Below, in pieces: positions 35,476 through 44,204 of a stretch of 54,026 bases of DNA. Within the stretch, counting starts at the first letter, position 1. Each line of letters starts with the position of its first letter. The notes under the pieces were generated by a model. It worked only from the letters and a program-made list of their open reading frames with translations. It searched no databases and was not told the origin of the DNA. Source of the stretch: Candidatus Eiseniibacteriota bacterium (GTDB taxonomy: Bacteria > Joyebacterota > Joyebacteria > Joyebacterales > Joyebacteraceae); assembly GCA_030600655.1 (NCBI GenBank), contig JAUVLP010000004.1:1-54026 (forward strand). Direction: 5' to 3'. Both the position numbers and the translations under genes were made by a program.

Positions 35476-37047
35476 CTAGGAGCACCAGTGCCTGCGCACC
35501 GCCTGCACCTTCCGCGAGCGAGACTTGAGGTGAACCGGACCGACCTCCTTCTCCACTGCATCAAGAAGCTCCCAGCTCGCGATCAGAGCCGCAATCCGCT
35601 CGATGTCGGGAGAAACGATCCTGTCCCTCAGATAGGTGGGAACGACGTCCCGAATGGCACGATGCGCAATGGCCGTGCCCTTTCCGGGTCGTCCATCCAG
35701 AAGATCGAACGCCTGCGCGGCGCACATCATCTCAATGGCAACGACGTTCAGCACGTTGCTCATGATCTCTTTGAGCTTCCGGGCCGCGATCGGCCCCATC
35801 GAAACGGTGTCTTCCTGATCGGCCGCCATGCTGAAATTGTCCACGACGGCAGGGTGTGACAAAATCTTGTTCTCCGAACAAAGCGCGGTTGCCGTGTAGT
35901 GCGCCAGCATGTAGCCAGAATTCAACCCCTCGCTCTTGACCAGGAACGCCGGCAGACCGCCGTTTAGGTACGGATTCACGAGCCTGTTGATATGCCGTTC
36001 CGAGAGAGAACCTATCTCGCTCATCGCGATCCCGAGGAAGTCGAGCGGCATGGCTATCGGCTGGCCATGGAAATTCCCGCACGAGAGCTGCTCTCCATCG
36101 TCCGGGAAAAACAGCGGGTTGTCCGTGACCGAGTTCATCTCGATCTCGATCTGGTTCCGCGTGTAGTTCAGCGTATCGATCGAAGGACTGTAGACCTGCG
36201 GGATGCATCGGATGCTGTACGCATCCTGCACCTTGCCGGAGCCGCGCTTGATGAAGCCGCTTCCCTTGAGAAGCTTCCTCATGTTCTCAGCGACGGCATT
36301 CTGACCATTGAAGGGCCTGAGTTCGTGGATCCTCTTGTCGAACGGCGTCAGAGGCGTTCGCAGCGCATCGGCGGACATCGCGCTCGCAATGATGGCGCTC
36401 TTCATGAGACGCTCTGAATCATACACCCTGAGAGCGCCACAGCCCGTGAAGAACTGCGAACCATTGATCAGCGCGAGTCCTTCCTTGAAGGCAAGCTTGA
36501 CGGGCTCGATCCCTGCCCGTCTCATCGCGGCACGTCCGCCCATAAGGCGACCACCGAAATAGGCCTTCCCCTCTCCCATCACCACGCACCCGATGTGAGC
36601 GAGCGAGCAAAGATCACCGCTCGTCCCCACCGAACCCTTTTCGGGAACAGCCGGCACAACGTTCTTGTTCAGCATCTCGATCAGTGTTTCGAGGAGTTCC
36701 AGTCTCACGGCAGAGTACCCGCGGGCGAGAACATTCGCCCTCAGGAGAATCGCGGCGCGGACCTCGTCCTCCTTGAAGTGCTCCCCCACACCCGCTGAGT
36801 GGCTGCGAAGGATACGCTTCTGCAGCTCTTCCCCATGCTCCGGCGACACGGTGACACGCGCCAGCTCACCGATGCCAGTCGTTACGCCGTAGATAAGCTG
36901 TCCACTCTCGCGGAGATCCGCGGCGACCTTGCGGCATTTCACCACGGCCTTCCGCGCGTCGGACGCAAGCTTGACTTCCGCGTGATTCCTGGCCACATCG
37001 TGAACCTGCTCGATGGTCAGACTTGATCCGTTCAGAACTACCGTCAT
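35476..37047 (-). CDS. hutH: MIO-type aromatic amino acid ammonia-lyase (histidine ammonia-lyase-like)
   Basis: A 523-residue cytosolic lyase that removes ammonia from an aromatic amino acid, using a self-made MIO electrophile. From the ATG at 37047 the key residues fall at the numbers of Pseudomonas HutH: Tyr53 (YGVTTGIG), His83 (SHSAG), the MIO triad at 142-144 and Asn195 (INGSQ). The triad is Thr-Ser-Gly, not the usual Ala-Ser-Gly. The signature QEDHVSM reads QEDTVSM. The substrate could be histidine, another aromatic amino acid, or the enzyme could be an aminomutase. GGAGG lies ten bases before the ATG. It follows the DASS transporter gene by 28 bp; no other hut genes are present. Confidence 0.85.
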   Translation of the reverse strand: MTVVLNGSSLTIEQVHDVARNHAEVKLASDARKAVVKCRKVAADLRESGQLIYGVTTGIGELARVTVSPEHGEELQKRILRSHSAGVGEHFKEDEVRAAILLRANVLARGYSAVRLELLETLIEMLNKNVVPAVPEKGSVGTSGDLCSLAHIGCVVMGEGKAYFGGRLMGGRAAMRRAGIEPVKLAFKEGLALINGSQFFTGCGALRVYDSERLMKSAIIASAMSADALRTPLTPFDKRIHELRPFNGQNAVAENMRKLLKGSGFIKRGSGKVQDAYSIRCIPQVYSPSIDTLNYTRNQIEIEMNSVTDNPLFFPDDGEQLSCGNFHGQPIAMPLDFLGIAMSEIGSLSERHINRLVNPYLNGGLPAFLVKSEGLNSGYMLAHYTATALCSENKILSHPAVVDNFSMAADQEDTVSMGPIAARKLKEIMSNVLNVVAIEMMCAAQAFDLLDGRPGKGTAIAHRAIRDVVPTYLRDRIVSPDIERIAALIASWELLDAVEKEVGPVHLKSRSRKVQAVRRHWCS

Positions 37048-37075
37048 TGCTTCCGTTCCTCCACGATGCTCCCGG

Positions 37076-38539
37076 CTAGACAGGGAACATTCCAAATACC
37101 TTCCCGGTTATGAAGTAGACGAGCACTATCATGACGACCAGACCTATCAGATGTAACCAGAATCCGGTTCGCATCATGTCGGACATCTCCAGCTTACCCG
37201 AACCATAGACGATGGCATTCGGCGGCGTCGAGATCGGCAACATGAACACGTTCGAGCATGCGAGAGTCGCTGGGATGGCCAGAAGGAACGGTGAGACATT
37301 GATGGCCGTCGCGACCGCGATCAGAAGCGGGATCATCATATTGGCCACCGCCGTGTTCGATGCGACCTCGCTGACGAACGATGCAATGACGGTCACGATC
37401 AGGATCAGGACGAGCGGGCTCAACTCGCTAGAGAGAGGAAGCGACTCCGCAATCCACTGGGCAGCTCCGGATTCAAAGAGCCCCTTGCCCAACGCCAACC
37501 CGCCTCCAAAGAGATATAGGATACCGAACGAGATCGAACGCGTATCGGCCCACACGAGCGGGAACTCCCACTTCTTGATGCTGGTCGGTACTACGAAGAG
37601 GAGGAGAGCGCAAGTGAGCGCGATAAGCGAGTCATCGAACCTTGATTGAACGAGCGTCATGCCGGGAATCGGCAGACTGTCCCAGAACGGACGCGTGAGC
37701 CACAGTGCCGCAACCAGTGCGAAAGCAGCAATCGTGTACTTGCCGCCCCTCTCGAGCGGGCCGAGGAGCTTGCGCTCGTCTTCAATGGTGTCGCCGCTAT
37801 CGATCACCACCACCTTCGGCTTGTGCATGACCCACAGGAACCACCACGTGAGAGGAAGCATCACGATGGCGTACGGCAGGCCCACCTTCAACCAGTCGAA
37901 GAACGTAATTTCCTTACCCAGAAGTGTCTGAGAGAAACCGGCAAGTAGTACGTTCGGCGGCGTTCCCACGAGCGTCGCCACTCCACCAATCGTAGAGGCA
38001 TATGCGATCCCCAGAAGCAACACCGTCCCGAAGCGCGATTCGGCACTCAGCTTCGAATTCGTGAGTATCGCCATGCCTATGGGAAGCATCATGGCTGTAG
38101 TCGCAGTGTTCGAGAGGAAAGCAGACAGGAACGCCGTAAGGCCCATGAAGTAGAGAACGAGCATCTTGGGATTGCTGCCGACCCGCCCCAGGATCAGGAG
38201 CGCGAGCCTTCTGTCGACACTCCACTTCATCATTGCTCGCGCGATCATGAACCCGCCGAGGAAGAGAAAGATGAGACGGTTGGCATAAGGCGATAGCGCA
38301 TCCTGCAGAGATAGAACGCCAAGGAGTGGAAGCAGTATTGCCGGCAGAAGGGCCGTCGCGTATATGGAGATGGCCTCGGTTCCCCACCAGATCGCACAGA
38401 GCGCAAGTACAGCCAGCGTCCTCTGGATCATGGGACCAAGCCCGAGGGGAACGCACACCAGGAAAACGAATGCCAGAATTCCAGCCAGGAACCCTACCTT
38501 GTGCTTGATCAACGATCTGTCACCACTTGTTTTCGTCAT
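37076..38539 (-). CDS. DASS/SLC13-family sodium:anion symporter
   Basis: A 487-residue inner-membrane transporter with about 11-12 hydrophobic segments. Both SNT motifs of the family, which bind sodium and the carboxylate, are present: FLSNTATTAMMLPIG and EVASNTAVANMMIPLL. The family imports dicarboxylates, tricarboxylates or sulfate; the substrate cannot be read here. The ATG at 38539 overlaps the larC stop (ATGA) and has GGGAG six bases upstream, so it is translationally coupled to larC. Its place between larC and the ammonia-lyase suggests it brings in an organic acid used by the same pathway. Confidence 0.88.
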   Translation of the reverse strand: MTKTSGDRSLIKHKVGFLAGILAFVFLVCVPLGLGPMIQRTLAVLALCAIWWGTEAISIYATALLPAILLPLLGVLSLQDALSPYANRLIFLFLGGFMIARAMMKWSVDRRLALLILGRVGSNPKMLVLYFMGLTAFLSAFLSNTATTAMMLPIGMAILTNSKLSAESRFGTVLLLGIAYASTIGGVATLVGTPPNVLLAGFSQTLLGKEITFFDWLKVGLPYAIVMLPLTWWFLWVMHKPKVVVIDSGDTIEDERKLLGPLERGGKYTIAAFALVAALWLTRPFWDSLPIPGMTLVQSRFDDSLIALTCALLLFVVPTSIKKWEFPLVWADTRSISFGILYLFGGGLALGKGLFESGAAQWIAESLPLSSELSPLVLILIVTVIASFVSEVASNTAVANMMIPLLIAVATAINVSPFLLAIPATLACSNVFMLPISTPPNAIVYGSGKLEMSDMMRTGFWLHLIGLVVMIVLVYFITGKVFGMFPV

Positions 38540-39768
38540 TCCGATCTCCCCGTCCACCGGTCCGAATTCTGAGCGTCTCCCTCTGTGTCTCCATCGGCCC
38601 GCACGGTCTCCCGTGCGACCGCTCTCACCTCATCGTAAACATCCGCCAATGGGACACCGCACCTCAGCGCCGCCTCCCTGCAGTCTTCGTATTCGGGCGC
38701 CAGAGTCACGACACGGCCGTCCGTGCGACCAAGCTTGACCCCTATCTTGCCAAAGCGCGTTTCCACGCAGAAGAGTTCGCGGGTCAGTTTCCTTCGTTCG
38801 ACCTTGGTCATCCGAACACCGAAAGTGGTAGTTTCACTGAAAATCGTCGAGACGATCTCGTCAACGTGCTCCTGCGGCGCGACCACGGTGAGCACCGTCC
38901 CGGGACGATTCTTCTTCATGAAGACCGGTGTCAGGAACACGTCGAGTGCTCCCCGCGTCCATAGGAGATCGGACACGTGACCGAAGAACTCAGGATTCAT
39001 GTCATCGATGTTCACCTCTATGAGAACCACCTCATCCGTTTCGTACGTCGCGGAACTGATGTCGCCGATCACTATTCGCAGCACGTTCGGCATCTCGAGC
39101 TCGCGGGTTCCAGCGCCGTACCCGACGGCCTCTACCTTCATCTCCGGAACTGGACCGAAGTCCTGTGCGAGGACTCTGAGCAGAGCGGCCCCCGTCGGTG
39201 TGGCCAGTTCTGACTCTATGCCTCTGGAGTAGACGGGAATTCCCTTGAGAAGCGCCAGCGTCGCAGGCGCCGGTACGGGGAGCGTACCGTGTGCGCATTC
39301 CACAAATCCTGTCCCGACGTGTATCTTAGACGCAAACACAGCCTCGACACCGAGCATCTTGAGCCCGACGATCGATGCGACGATATCTATGATAGAATCA
39401 AGCCCGCTCGTCTCGTGAAGGTGGAGTTCATCAGCGGACGTTCCATGGATCCGCGATTCAACCTGAGCGATCTCGCTGATAACGCTGCGCACGGATGAAC
39501 GGACGTCGTCGTCGAGAGCGCTGTCGCCCAGGATCTGCATGATCTCCCCGACCGTTCTCCCGTGCCCGGTCTCGTCGGTCTCAACCAGAAACTTAGTTCC
39601 GGTGATCGCGCCACGCCCTACGCGTTCGGCGCTCACCGAATATCCTTCCAGCCCAAGCTTCAACAGCTCGGCCTCGAGATCCTGCAGGTCGAGGCCGGCA
39701 TCGAGAAGAGCGCCGACGATCATGTCGCCGCTCACCCCCGAGAAACAGTCGAAATACGCAATCTTCAT
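38536..39768 (-). CDS. larC: Nickel-pincer cofactor biosynthesis protein LarC (nickel insertion)
   Basis: CTP-dependent cyclometallase that inserts nickel into the bisthiolated pyridinium precursor to make the nickel-pincer nucleotide. The 410-residue product has the family's opening YFDCFSGVSGDMIVGALLDAG, a HLHETSGLDSIIDIV segment rich in possible nickel ligands, the ATPTGAALLRVLA motif, and the C-terminal half with EVNIDDMNPEFFGH and FGVRM. It is one continuous frame, unlike the two-frame larC of Lactobacillus. GAGGAG precedes the ATG. It lies 31 bp after larB and overlaps the transporter gene by four bases. Confidence 0.92.
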   Translation of the reverse strand: MKIAYFDCFSGVSGDMIVGALLDAGLDLQDLEAELLKLGLEGYSVSAERVGRGAITGTKFLVETDETGHGRTVGEIMQILGDSALDDDVRSSVRSVISEIAQVESRIHGTSADELHLHETSGLDSIIDIVASIVGLKMLGVEAVFASKIHVGTGFVECAHGTLPVPAPATLALLKGIPVYSRGIESELATPTGAALLRVLAQDFGPVPEMKVEAVGYGAGTRELEMPNVLRIVIGDISSATYETDEVVLIEVNIDDMNPEFFGHVSDLLWTRGALDVFLTPVFMKKNRPGTVLTVVAPQEHVDEIVSTIFSETTTFGVRMTKVERRKLTRELFCVETRFGKIGVKLGRTDGRVVTLAPEYEDCREAALRCGVPLADVYDEVRAVARETVRADGDTEGDAQNSDRWTGRSE

Positions 39769-39799
39769 CCGCGTCAGCTCCTCACCGAAATGCTGCGAA

Positions 39800-40543
39800 C
39801 TACCGATTCACACTACTGGCGAAGTACCCCGCCCCGAAACCGTTGTCTATGTTCACGACGACCACTCCCGGCGCGCAGCTGTTCAGCATCGTCAGAAGAG
39901 CCGAGAGTCCCTCAAAGCTCGCGCCGTAACCGACGCTCGTTGGAACAGCCACCACGGGTTTGTCGGTAAGCCCCCCGACGACACTGGCAAGCGCACCTTC
40001 CATACCGGCTACCACGATAATAACACTCGCGCGCTCGAATTCATCGCGGTGAGCGAACAGGCGATGAATACCTGCAACCCCTACGTCGTAGAGCCGAACG
40101 ACATCGTTGCCCATGATCTCCGCCGTAACAGCGGCTTCCTCGGCAACCGGCATGTCGGAAGTCCCGGCACTGACGACAAGGATGCTCCCCCCACCGCCTT
40201 TCTCTCTAGCCGGGCCCGCCGTCACAATCCGGGCCTTCTCGTGATAGGTCGCATCGGGCACTGCCTCACGAATGGCGTCGAAGGCAGCGACGTCCGCCCG
40301 TGTGGCCATCAGAAGACCGCCGCGCGCAACAACCGCGCCGCCCACGGCAGTGAGCTGCTCCGGTGTCTTGCCCTCGCAGAAGATGACCTCGGGAAAACCG
40401 GTTCGGAGATCCCGGTGCGTGTCGATCTTGGCGAAACCCAGATCCTCGTACGGAAACGCTCTGAGCTCCCTCATGGCTTCATCTATCTCAAGCCTTCCAC
40501 ACTGTACGTCATCCAGAAGGCGTTTGATGCGCTCACCATCCAC
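39800..40543 (-). CDS. larB: Nickel-pincer cofactor biosynthesis protein LarB
   Basis: Carboxylase/hydrolase that acts on nicotinic acid adenine dinucleotide, giving the dicarboxylated pyridinium mononucleotide, the first step of the cofactor pathway. The 247-residue product has the PurE/AIR-carboxylase-like C-terminal core: SAGTSDMPVAEEAAVTA, VVAGMEGALASVVGGL, VAVPTSVGYGASF and VVNIDNGFGAGYFAS. It starts inside the end of larE (11-base overlap). Length and motifs are normal. Confidence 0.92.
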   Translation of the reverse strand: MDGERIKRLLDDVQCGRLEIDEAMRELRAFPYEDLGFAKIDTHRDLRTGFPEVIFCEGKTPEQLTAVGGAVVARGGLLMATRADVAAFDAIREAVPDATYHEKARIVTAGPAREKGGGGSILVVSAGTSDMPVAEEAAVTAEIMGNDVVRLYDVGVAGIHRLFAHRDEFERASVIIVVAGMEGALASVVGGLTDKPVVAVPTSVGYGASFEGLSALLTMLNSCAPGVVVVNIDNGFGAGYFASSVNR

Positions 40544-41366
40544 TGTTGCTAGTCCCCTTCACATCGCCGAGCCCGACATTCATACTCCCACGCCGGTAGC
40601 CCTTCAGATCGAGAGTCACAAATGTGAATCCTAGTTCTCTGAGTCCTGCTACTACCGTCTCCCTGTTCGCCGGATCAAGCAGAAGCTTCATGTCATCGAC
40701 ACCAACCTCGATGCGGGCTACTGAACCATGATCCCTGACCCTCAGCTCGCGGACCCCTAGACCCGCGATGATCGCTTCGGCCCGCTCGATGCGGGCAAGT
40801 CTCTCCGGCGTTATCTCGACACCGTACGGGATCCTCGTCACCAGGCACGGCGATGACGGCTTGTCCCACGTCGGAAGCCCCATCTCCCTTGAGATCGCTC
40901 TGATCGCGGGTTTCGTAAACCCGACCTCTTTGAGCGGACTCCTGACATCAAGCTCTGCGAGCGCTCTCATCCCGGGACGGTAATCGCCTTCGTCATCCTG
41001 GATCGACCCATCCATCACACAGCTCATTCCGCGCTCTGCCGCAATGCGGACGAGTTCCGCGAAGAGACCTCTCTTGCAAATGTAGCATCTGTCCGGAGGA
41101 TTCGACGTGAAAGCGTCTGCCTCCAGCTCGTGCGATTCTACGATAATGTGTTCTACACCCAGTGAAGCCGCGAATGCGCGCGCATCATCAAGCTCCCGCG
41201 CCGCCCGGACGGCCGAAGTCGCCGTCACTGCGACAACATTGTCACCGAGCACATCCACCGCAACCTTGAGAAGGAACGTGCTGTCCACGCCCGCCGAAAA
41301 CGCGACGACCGCGGTTCCCATCTCCGAGAGGAGGCCCCTCAGCTTCTCCAGTTTCTCGCTCTGCAT
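40533..41366 (-). CDS. larE: Nickel-pincer cofactor biosynthesis sulfur transferase LarE
   Basis: ATP-dependent PP-loop enzyme that adds sulfur to the pyridinium carboxylates. The 277-residue product has the PP-loop VVAFSAGVDSTFL (SAGVDS in place of the usual SGGVDS), RCYICKRGLF, and Cys174 in SSPCLVTRIPYG at the place of the sacrificial Cys176 of the Lactobacillus enzyme. This suggests the self-sacrificing form, though Cys94 and Cys97 leave other chemistry open. First gene of the larE-larB-larC-transporter-lyase operon. The 220-bp upstream region is shared with the divergent Fur-family gene. Confidence 0.9.
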   Translation of the reverse strand: MQSEKLEKLRGLLSEMGTAVVAFSAGVDSTFLLKVAVDVLGDNVVAVTATSAVRAARELDDARAFAASLGVEHIIVESHELEADAFTSNPPDRCYICKRGLFAELVRIAAERGMSCVMDGSIQDDEGDYRPGMRALAELDVRSPLKEVGFTKPAIRAISREMGLPTWDKPSSPCLVTRIPYGVEITPERLARIERAEAIIAGLGVRELRVRDHGSVARIEVGVDDMKLLLDPANRETVVAGLRELGFTFVTLDLKGYRRGSMNVGLGDVKGTSNSGW

Positions 41367-41520
41367 GCGTCGCTCTCACAACCATGATGCCGGCATTCCG
41401 CACGCCAACCTGCCTTGCGGAGTCCGCAACACTCAGGGAATCTCGATCGTACAACATGAACTCTGGAAGTTTACAACGTCCTCATGAAGCGTGATACCAG
41501 TAACTACCGCAAGGAACCGC

Positions 41521-41549
41521 TTGACATCCCCCCGAACCGGCAATATTAT
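41521..41549 (+). promoter_or_regulatory. Strong sigma-70-type promoter of the Fur-family gene
   Basis: TTGACA (41521-41526, a perfect -35), a 17-bp spacer, and TATTAT (41544-41549, five of six). It lies about 40 bp before the GTG start. A perfect palindrome covers the -10, so repression by a bound dimer is likely. Confidence 0.75.
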
Positions 41550-41552
41550 TGC
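41540..41552. promoter_or_regulatory. Palindromic operator over the -10 of the Fur-family gene
   Basis: GCAATATTATTGC is a perfect inverted repeat of 6 bp arms around one base. An outer pair, GGCAAT...ATTGCC, spans 41539-41559. It is centred on the -10 box and is AT-rich in a GC-rich genome. It is probably the site of autoregulation by the downstream Fur-family protein. Confidence 0.6.
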
Positions 41553-41585
41553 TATTGCCTCTCACAAGCAACAAGGGGATCCTGG

Positions 41586-42011
41586 GTGATTGACGCTGAA
41601 CGCAAATTTCGCACCTATCTCTCGGAGAAGGACCTCCGCTTCACCTCCGAGCGTCTCGCCATACTCCTCCACGTGATGTCACTCCATCACCACTTCGAGG
41701 TGGACGACCTCCATCACCAACTCCGTCAGAAGGGACTCAGCATCTCTCACGCCACGGTCTTTCGAACCCTGGCCCTGCTGATCGACTGCGGCATCGTCCA
41801 GAAGATCCCTTGCCAGAAGATGCCGGCTCGGTATGAACACGTCTTCGGCCACGATCATCACGATCACATGTTCTGTCTGCGATGCGGCACGATCATAGAG
41901 TTCCACAATGCGCCGATCGAGCGCTCCCAGGAGAAAGTCGCCAAGGAACATGGGTTCCTGATGACTGGACACCATTTGATCATCAGGGGCTACTGCAAGA
42001 AGTGTCAGTGA
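41586..42011 (+). CDS. Fur-family metal-responsive transcription regulator
   Basis: A 141-residue DNA-binding repressor. N-terminal winged helix: RFTSERLAILLHVMSLHHHFEVDDLHHQLRQKGLSISHATVFRTLALLIDCGIV. C-terminal metal-binding/dimer domain: HDHHDHMFCLRCG with Cys97/Cys100, and a closing YCKKC with Cys137/Cys140, the two CxxC pairs of structural zinc. Whether it senses iron, zinc, manganese or peroxide cannot be told. The GTG at 41586 is chosen because the open frame upstream (to 41484) crosses the promoter; AAGGGG lies seven bases before it. It is divergent from the lar operon and followed by a porin gene with another palindrome, a likely target. Confidence 0.88.
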   Translation: MIDAERKFRTYLSEKDLRFTSERLAILLHVMSLHHHFEVDDLHHQLRQKGLSISHATVFRTLALLIDCGIVQKIPCQKMPARYEHVFGHDHHDHMFCLRCGTIIEFHNAPIERSQEKVAKEHGFLMTGHHLIIRGYCKKCQ

Positions 42012-42036
42012 AAGAGAGAGCCTTTTTTTCTCTCCC

Positions 42037-42057
42037 TATTGCGAATGAGTCGCAATA
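42037..42057. promoter_or_regulatory. Fur-box-like inverted repeat upstream of the porin gene
   Basis: Arms TATTGCGA (42037-42044) and TCGCAATA (42050-42057) are perfect complements around ATGAG, giving a 21-bp site. The ATTGC/GCAAT half-site is the same as in the palindrome on the regulator's own promoter. It lies 78 bp before the porin start and 26 bp after the regulator stop. Confidence 0.6.
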
Positions 42058-42134
42058 GCAACCAGGGGTCGCCCGGCTATGTCCTCAGAATGCGCCGGCG
42101 CAAGAGGATCCCAACCAAGCAAGGAGGAAGCATC

Positions 42135-43211
42135 TTGACTGCAACCGCTCTACCTCTTCTCATCCTTATCCCCCTCGTTCTGTTATCTCAAATTGCCGGG
42201 GCCACAGAGCTTACGGGGCCGGAGGTCCATGCCGCCGTGACGATCCAGGCCGAGTTCTTCGGCGACGGTCTTCCTCTCCTGACTTCATTCGGGCCACACA
42301 TCGACAGATACGCGATTCGGCACGCCGCTGTCGGAATCAGTGGAGAGCTGGGCGACCGCGTTGAGTATGGCATGGAAGTCGGCACGGCGACGTGCGTCGG
42401 AGGTGGGCAGCTGAGACTCATGGAGGGAGGCGTCTACTACAGAATCACCCCCCAAGTGAGACTTGGTGTGGCGCAAGGACATGTGATGCGCGGGTTCGAC
42501 CTCCACCAGGAATGCGTCAGCCTGCTCACAGCAGAGAAACCACTCTGGGCGTTCGCTGTCTCACCGTGCCATCCGGCAGGCGTGGTCTGCGATTTCGACT
42601 TCCGGACGGGCGACCACGCGGGGATCGAAGGACAGCTCGCCTATCTCAACGGCGCCGGCGAGACCCTGGACGATGAACATGACGCGAACATCGGGCTCAC
42701 ATTCCGCACTCCCCTGCCAGGCCTCTCCGTCTCGAGCTTCTACAACCACGTCGAACTGGACCTCGGCTACTCGGACGACTCGAATCTTCTCCACGGGACC
42801 GGCTATAGAGCGGGCCTCGGCGTCGACTACCAGACGGACGCCGTCTTCCTGCGTGGGGAGTACTACACGGGAAGAGGATTCCGAAGGGGCGTGGGCGTGG
42901 GCGAGGTCGAGATACCGATCGGCCCGGAGGACCACGAGATGATGGCGTACTACGTGGAGGGAGCCTACACAATTTCAACGGGTCTTGACGCACTGCCCAG
43001 CGTACAGCCGTACGTGAGATATCAGGTTTGGGACAGAGCATCCAACGATCCAGAGGATCTCGAATTCACATACATCACTGCGGGGGTCACGGTTCGGCTG
43101 GGAGAAGGAATTTGCTCTCTCAGGGCCGAGTACGAGGCTCCCCTCTCCACACCTGAACAAGAGGACAAGGAGGCAAGCCGCTTCATGATCAGACTGCAGG
43201 CTGAGAACTAG
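42135..43211 (+). CDS. Outer-membrane porin-like protein (phosphate-selective porin O/P type)
   Basis: A 358-residue outer-membrane protein with a signal peptide (ALPLLILIPLVLLSQIAGA). Alternating strands follow, in the style of the OprO/OprP family: HAAVGISGELGDRVEYGMEVG, GVYYRITPQVRLGVAQG, EGQLAYLNGAGE, DANIGLTFRTPLPGLSVSSFYNH, AVFLRGEYYTGRG and SVQPYVRYQVWD. The start is taken as TTG 42135, with a perfect AAGGAGG seven bases upstream; upstream in-frame ATGs would place a charged stretch before the signal. The Fur-box-like repeat at 42037 suggests metal-dependent control. Its solute is unknown. The last residues (RFMIRLQAEN) lack the usual terminal aromatic residue. Confidence 0.75.
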   Translation: MTATALPLLILIPLVLLSQIAGATELTGPEVHAAVTIQAEFFGDGLPLLTSFGPHIDRYAIRHAAVGISGELGDRVEYGMEVGTATCVGGGQLRLMEGGVYYRITPQVRLGVAQGHVMRGFDLHQECVSLLTAEKPLWAFAVSPCHPAGVVCDFDFRTGDHAGIEGQLAYLNGAGETLDDEHDANIGLTFRTPLPGLSVSSFYNHVELDLGYSDDSNLLHGTGYRAGLGVDYQTDAVFLRGEYYTGRGFRRGVGVGEVEIPIGPEDHEMMAYYVEGAYTISTGLDALPSVQPYVRYQVWDRASNDPEDLEFTYITAGVTVRLGEGICSLRAEYEAPLSTPEQEDKEASRFMIRLQAEN

Positions 43212-43255
43212 TGGAAGCGCGTACACACAGAACGAAGGAAAGGGAGGCATTCGCT

Positions 43256-44131
43256 ATGAGAACTCACCATACGATTCTCGCAGCGCTGTTGATCGCAGCG
43301 ATCGTCTCTTCCGCGTGGGCGGACACGGTCACCCTCGCACCAACCGACGATATGTACACCGACCCGGACCAAGCGAGCGTAGACACGACCATGCTCTGGG
43401 TCGGCAACTTCTCCGGCGGCTGCGGCACATACCGCGAGCAGATCATGATCAAGTTCGACCTCAGCAGCATCGAGGGAACCGTGGATAGCGCGACTCTGAA
43501 CCTCTACCGCTGGTGGCGATGCCCCGGTGACTACTACACCAGTACCGACGTCTACGCCATCACCCAGGACTGGAACGAGCATACGTGGCCTTTTGCCCAA
43601 CACATCGGACACGAGACGACACCGAGCTGTGCGTACAATTTCGGGCCGCACCTCGGCTGGTATGAGGTGGACGTCACGGACCTGGCGCAGAGCTGGGTGG
43701 AAAACGGCACTGACAACTACGGTCTCGTGATCATCGGCAGATGGGGAGCGAAGTGCAGCAAGTTCCACTCAAAGGAGTATGCGAACCCAAGCATGTCTCC
43801 GTCACTCGATGTGACGTACACCGGCACCGGCGTTGGCGATGAGGACGTAGCAACACGCCGACTGACGGTAACCAACTACCCGAACCCCTTCAACCCCGTC
43901 ACAACGATTCGGTACCATTTGCCCACAGAGACTCGTACCACACTGCGGATCTACGACACGCGCGGACGTCTCATCCGTCAGCTGTTCGATGCTCCGCGTT
44001 CTCCCGGCGATCATGAAACCGTTTGGGATGGCAAGGACGATGCCGGTCGATCCGTACCGTCCGGCATCTACCTGTCCATCGTGAATACGGAGACCGACAG
44101 AACAGTGAGCAAGATGGCTTTGATCAAGTAG
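43256..44131 (+). CDS. Secreted DNRLRE-domain protein with C-terminal sorting-type domain
   Basis: A 291-residue exported protein. Signal peptide (ILAALLIAAIVSSAWA), one DNRLRE-type beta-sandwich (EQIMIKFDLSSIEGTVDSATLNLYRWWR, then YAITQDWNEHTW and WYEVDVTDLAQSWVENG), and the sorting-type domain NYPNPFNPVTTIRYHLP. DNRLRE domains occur in surface proteins and some bind carbohydrate. The ATG at 43256 has GGGAGG eight bases upstream. It follows the porin gene by 44 bp and may share its transcript. Tandem hairpins follow its stop. Confidence 0.83.
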   Translation: MRTHHTILAALLIAAIVSSAWADTVTLAPTDDMYTDPDQASVDTTMLWVGNFSGGCGTYREQIMIKFDLSSIEGTVDSATLNLYRWWRCPGDYYTSTDVYAITQDWNEHTWPFAQHIGHETTPSCAYNFGPHLGWYEVDVTDLAQSWVENGTDNYGLVIIGRWGAKCSKFHSKEYANPSMSPSLDVTYTGTGVGDEDVATRRLTVTNYPNPFNPVTTIRYHLPTETRTTLRIYDTRGRLIRQLFDAPRSPGDHETVWDGKDDAGRSVPSGIYLSIVNTETDRTVSKMALIK

Positions 44132-44165
44132 ATCGACGCACCGACAACACCTCGACACGCTCGCT

Positions 44166-44195
44166 CTTCCGACCGGACCACGGGCCGGTCGGAAG
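44166..44195 (+). terminator. Hairpin after the DNRLRE gene
   Basis: CTTCCGACCGG (44166-44176) and CCGGTCGGAAG (44185-44195) form a perfect 11-bp stem with an eight-base loop. There is no long T-run; it may act together with the next hairpin. Confidence 0.55.
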
Positions 44196-44204
44196 GCGAC
44201 ATAG

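Noticed and set aside
42009-42034. GAGAGA...TCTCTC stem after the Fur-family gene as an intrinsic terminator
   Set aside because: The stem is only about six pairs and the T-run is in the loop instead of after the stem.
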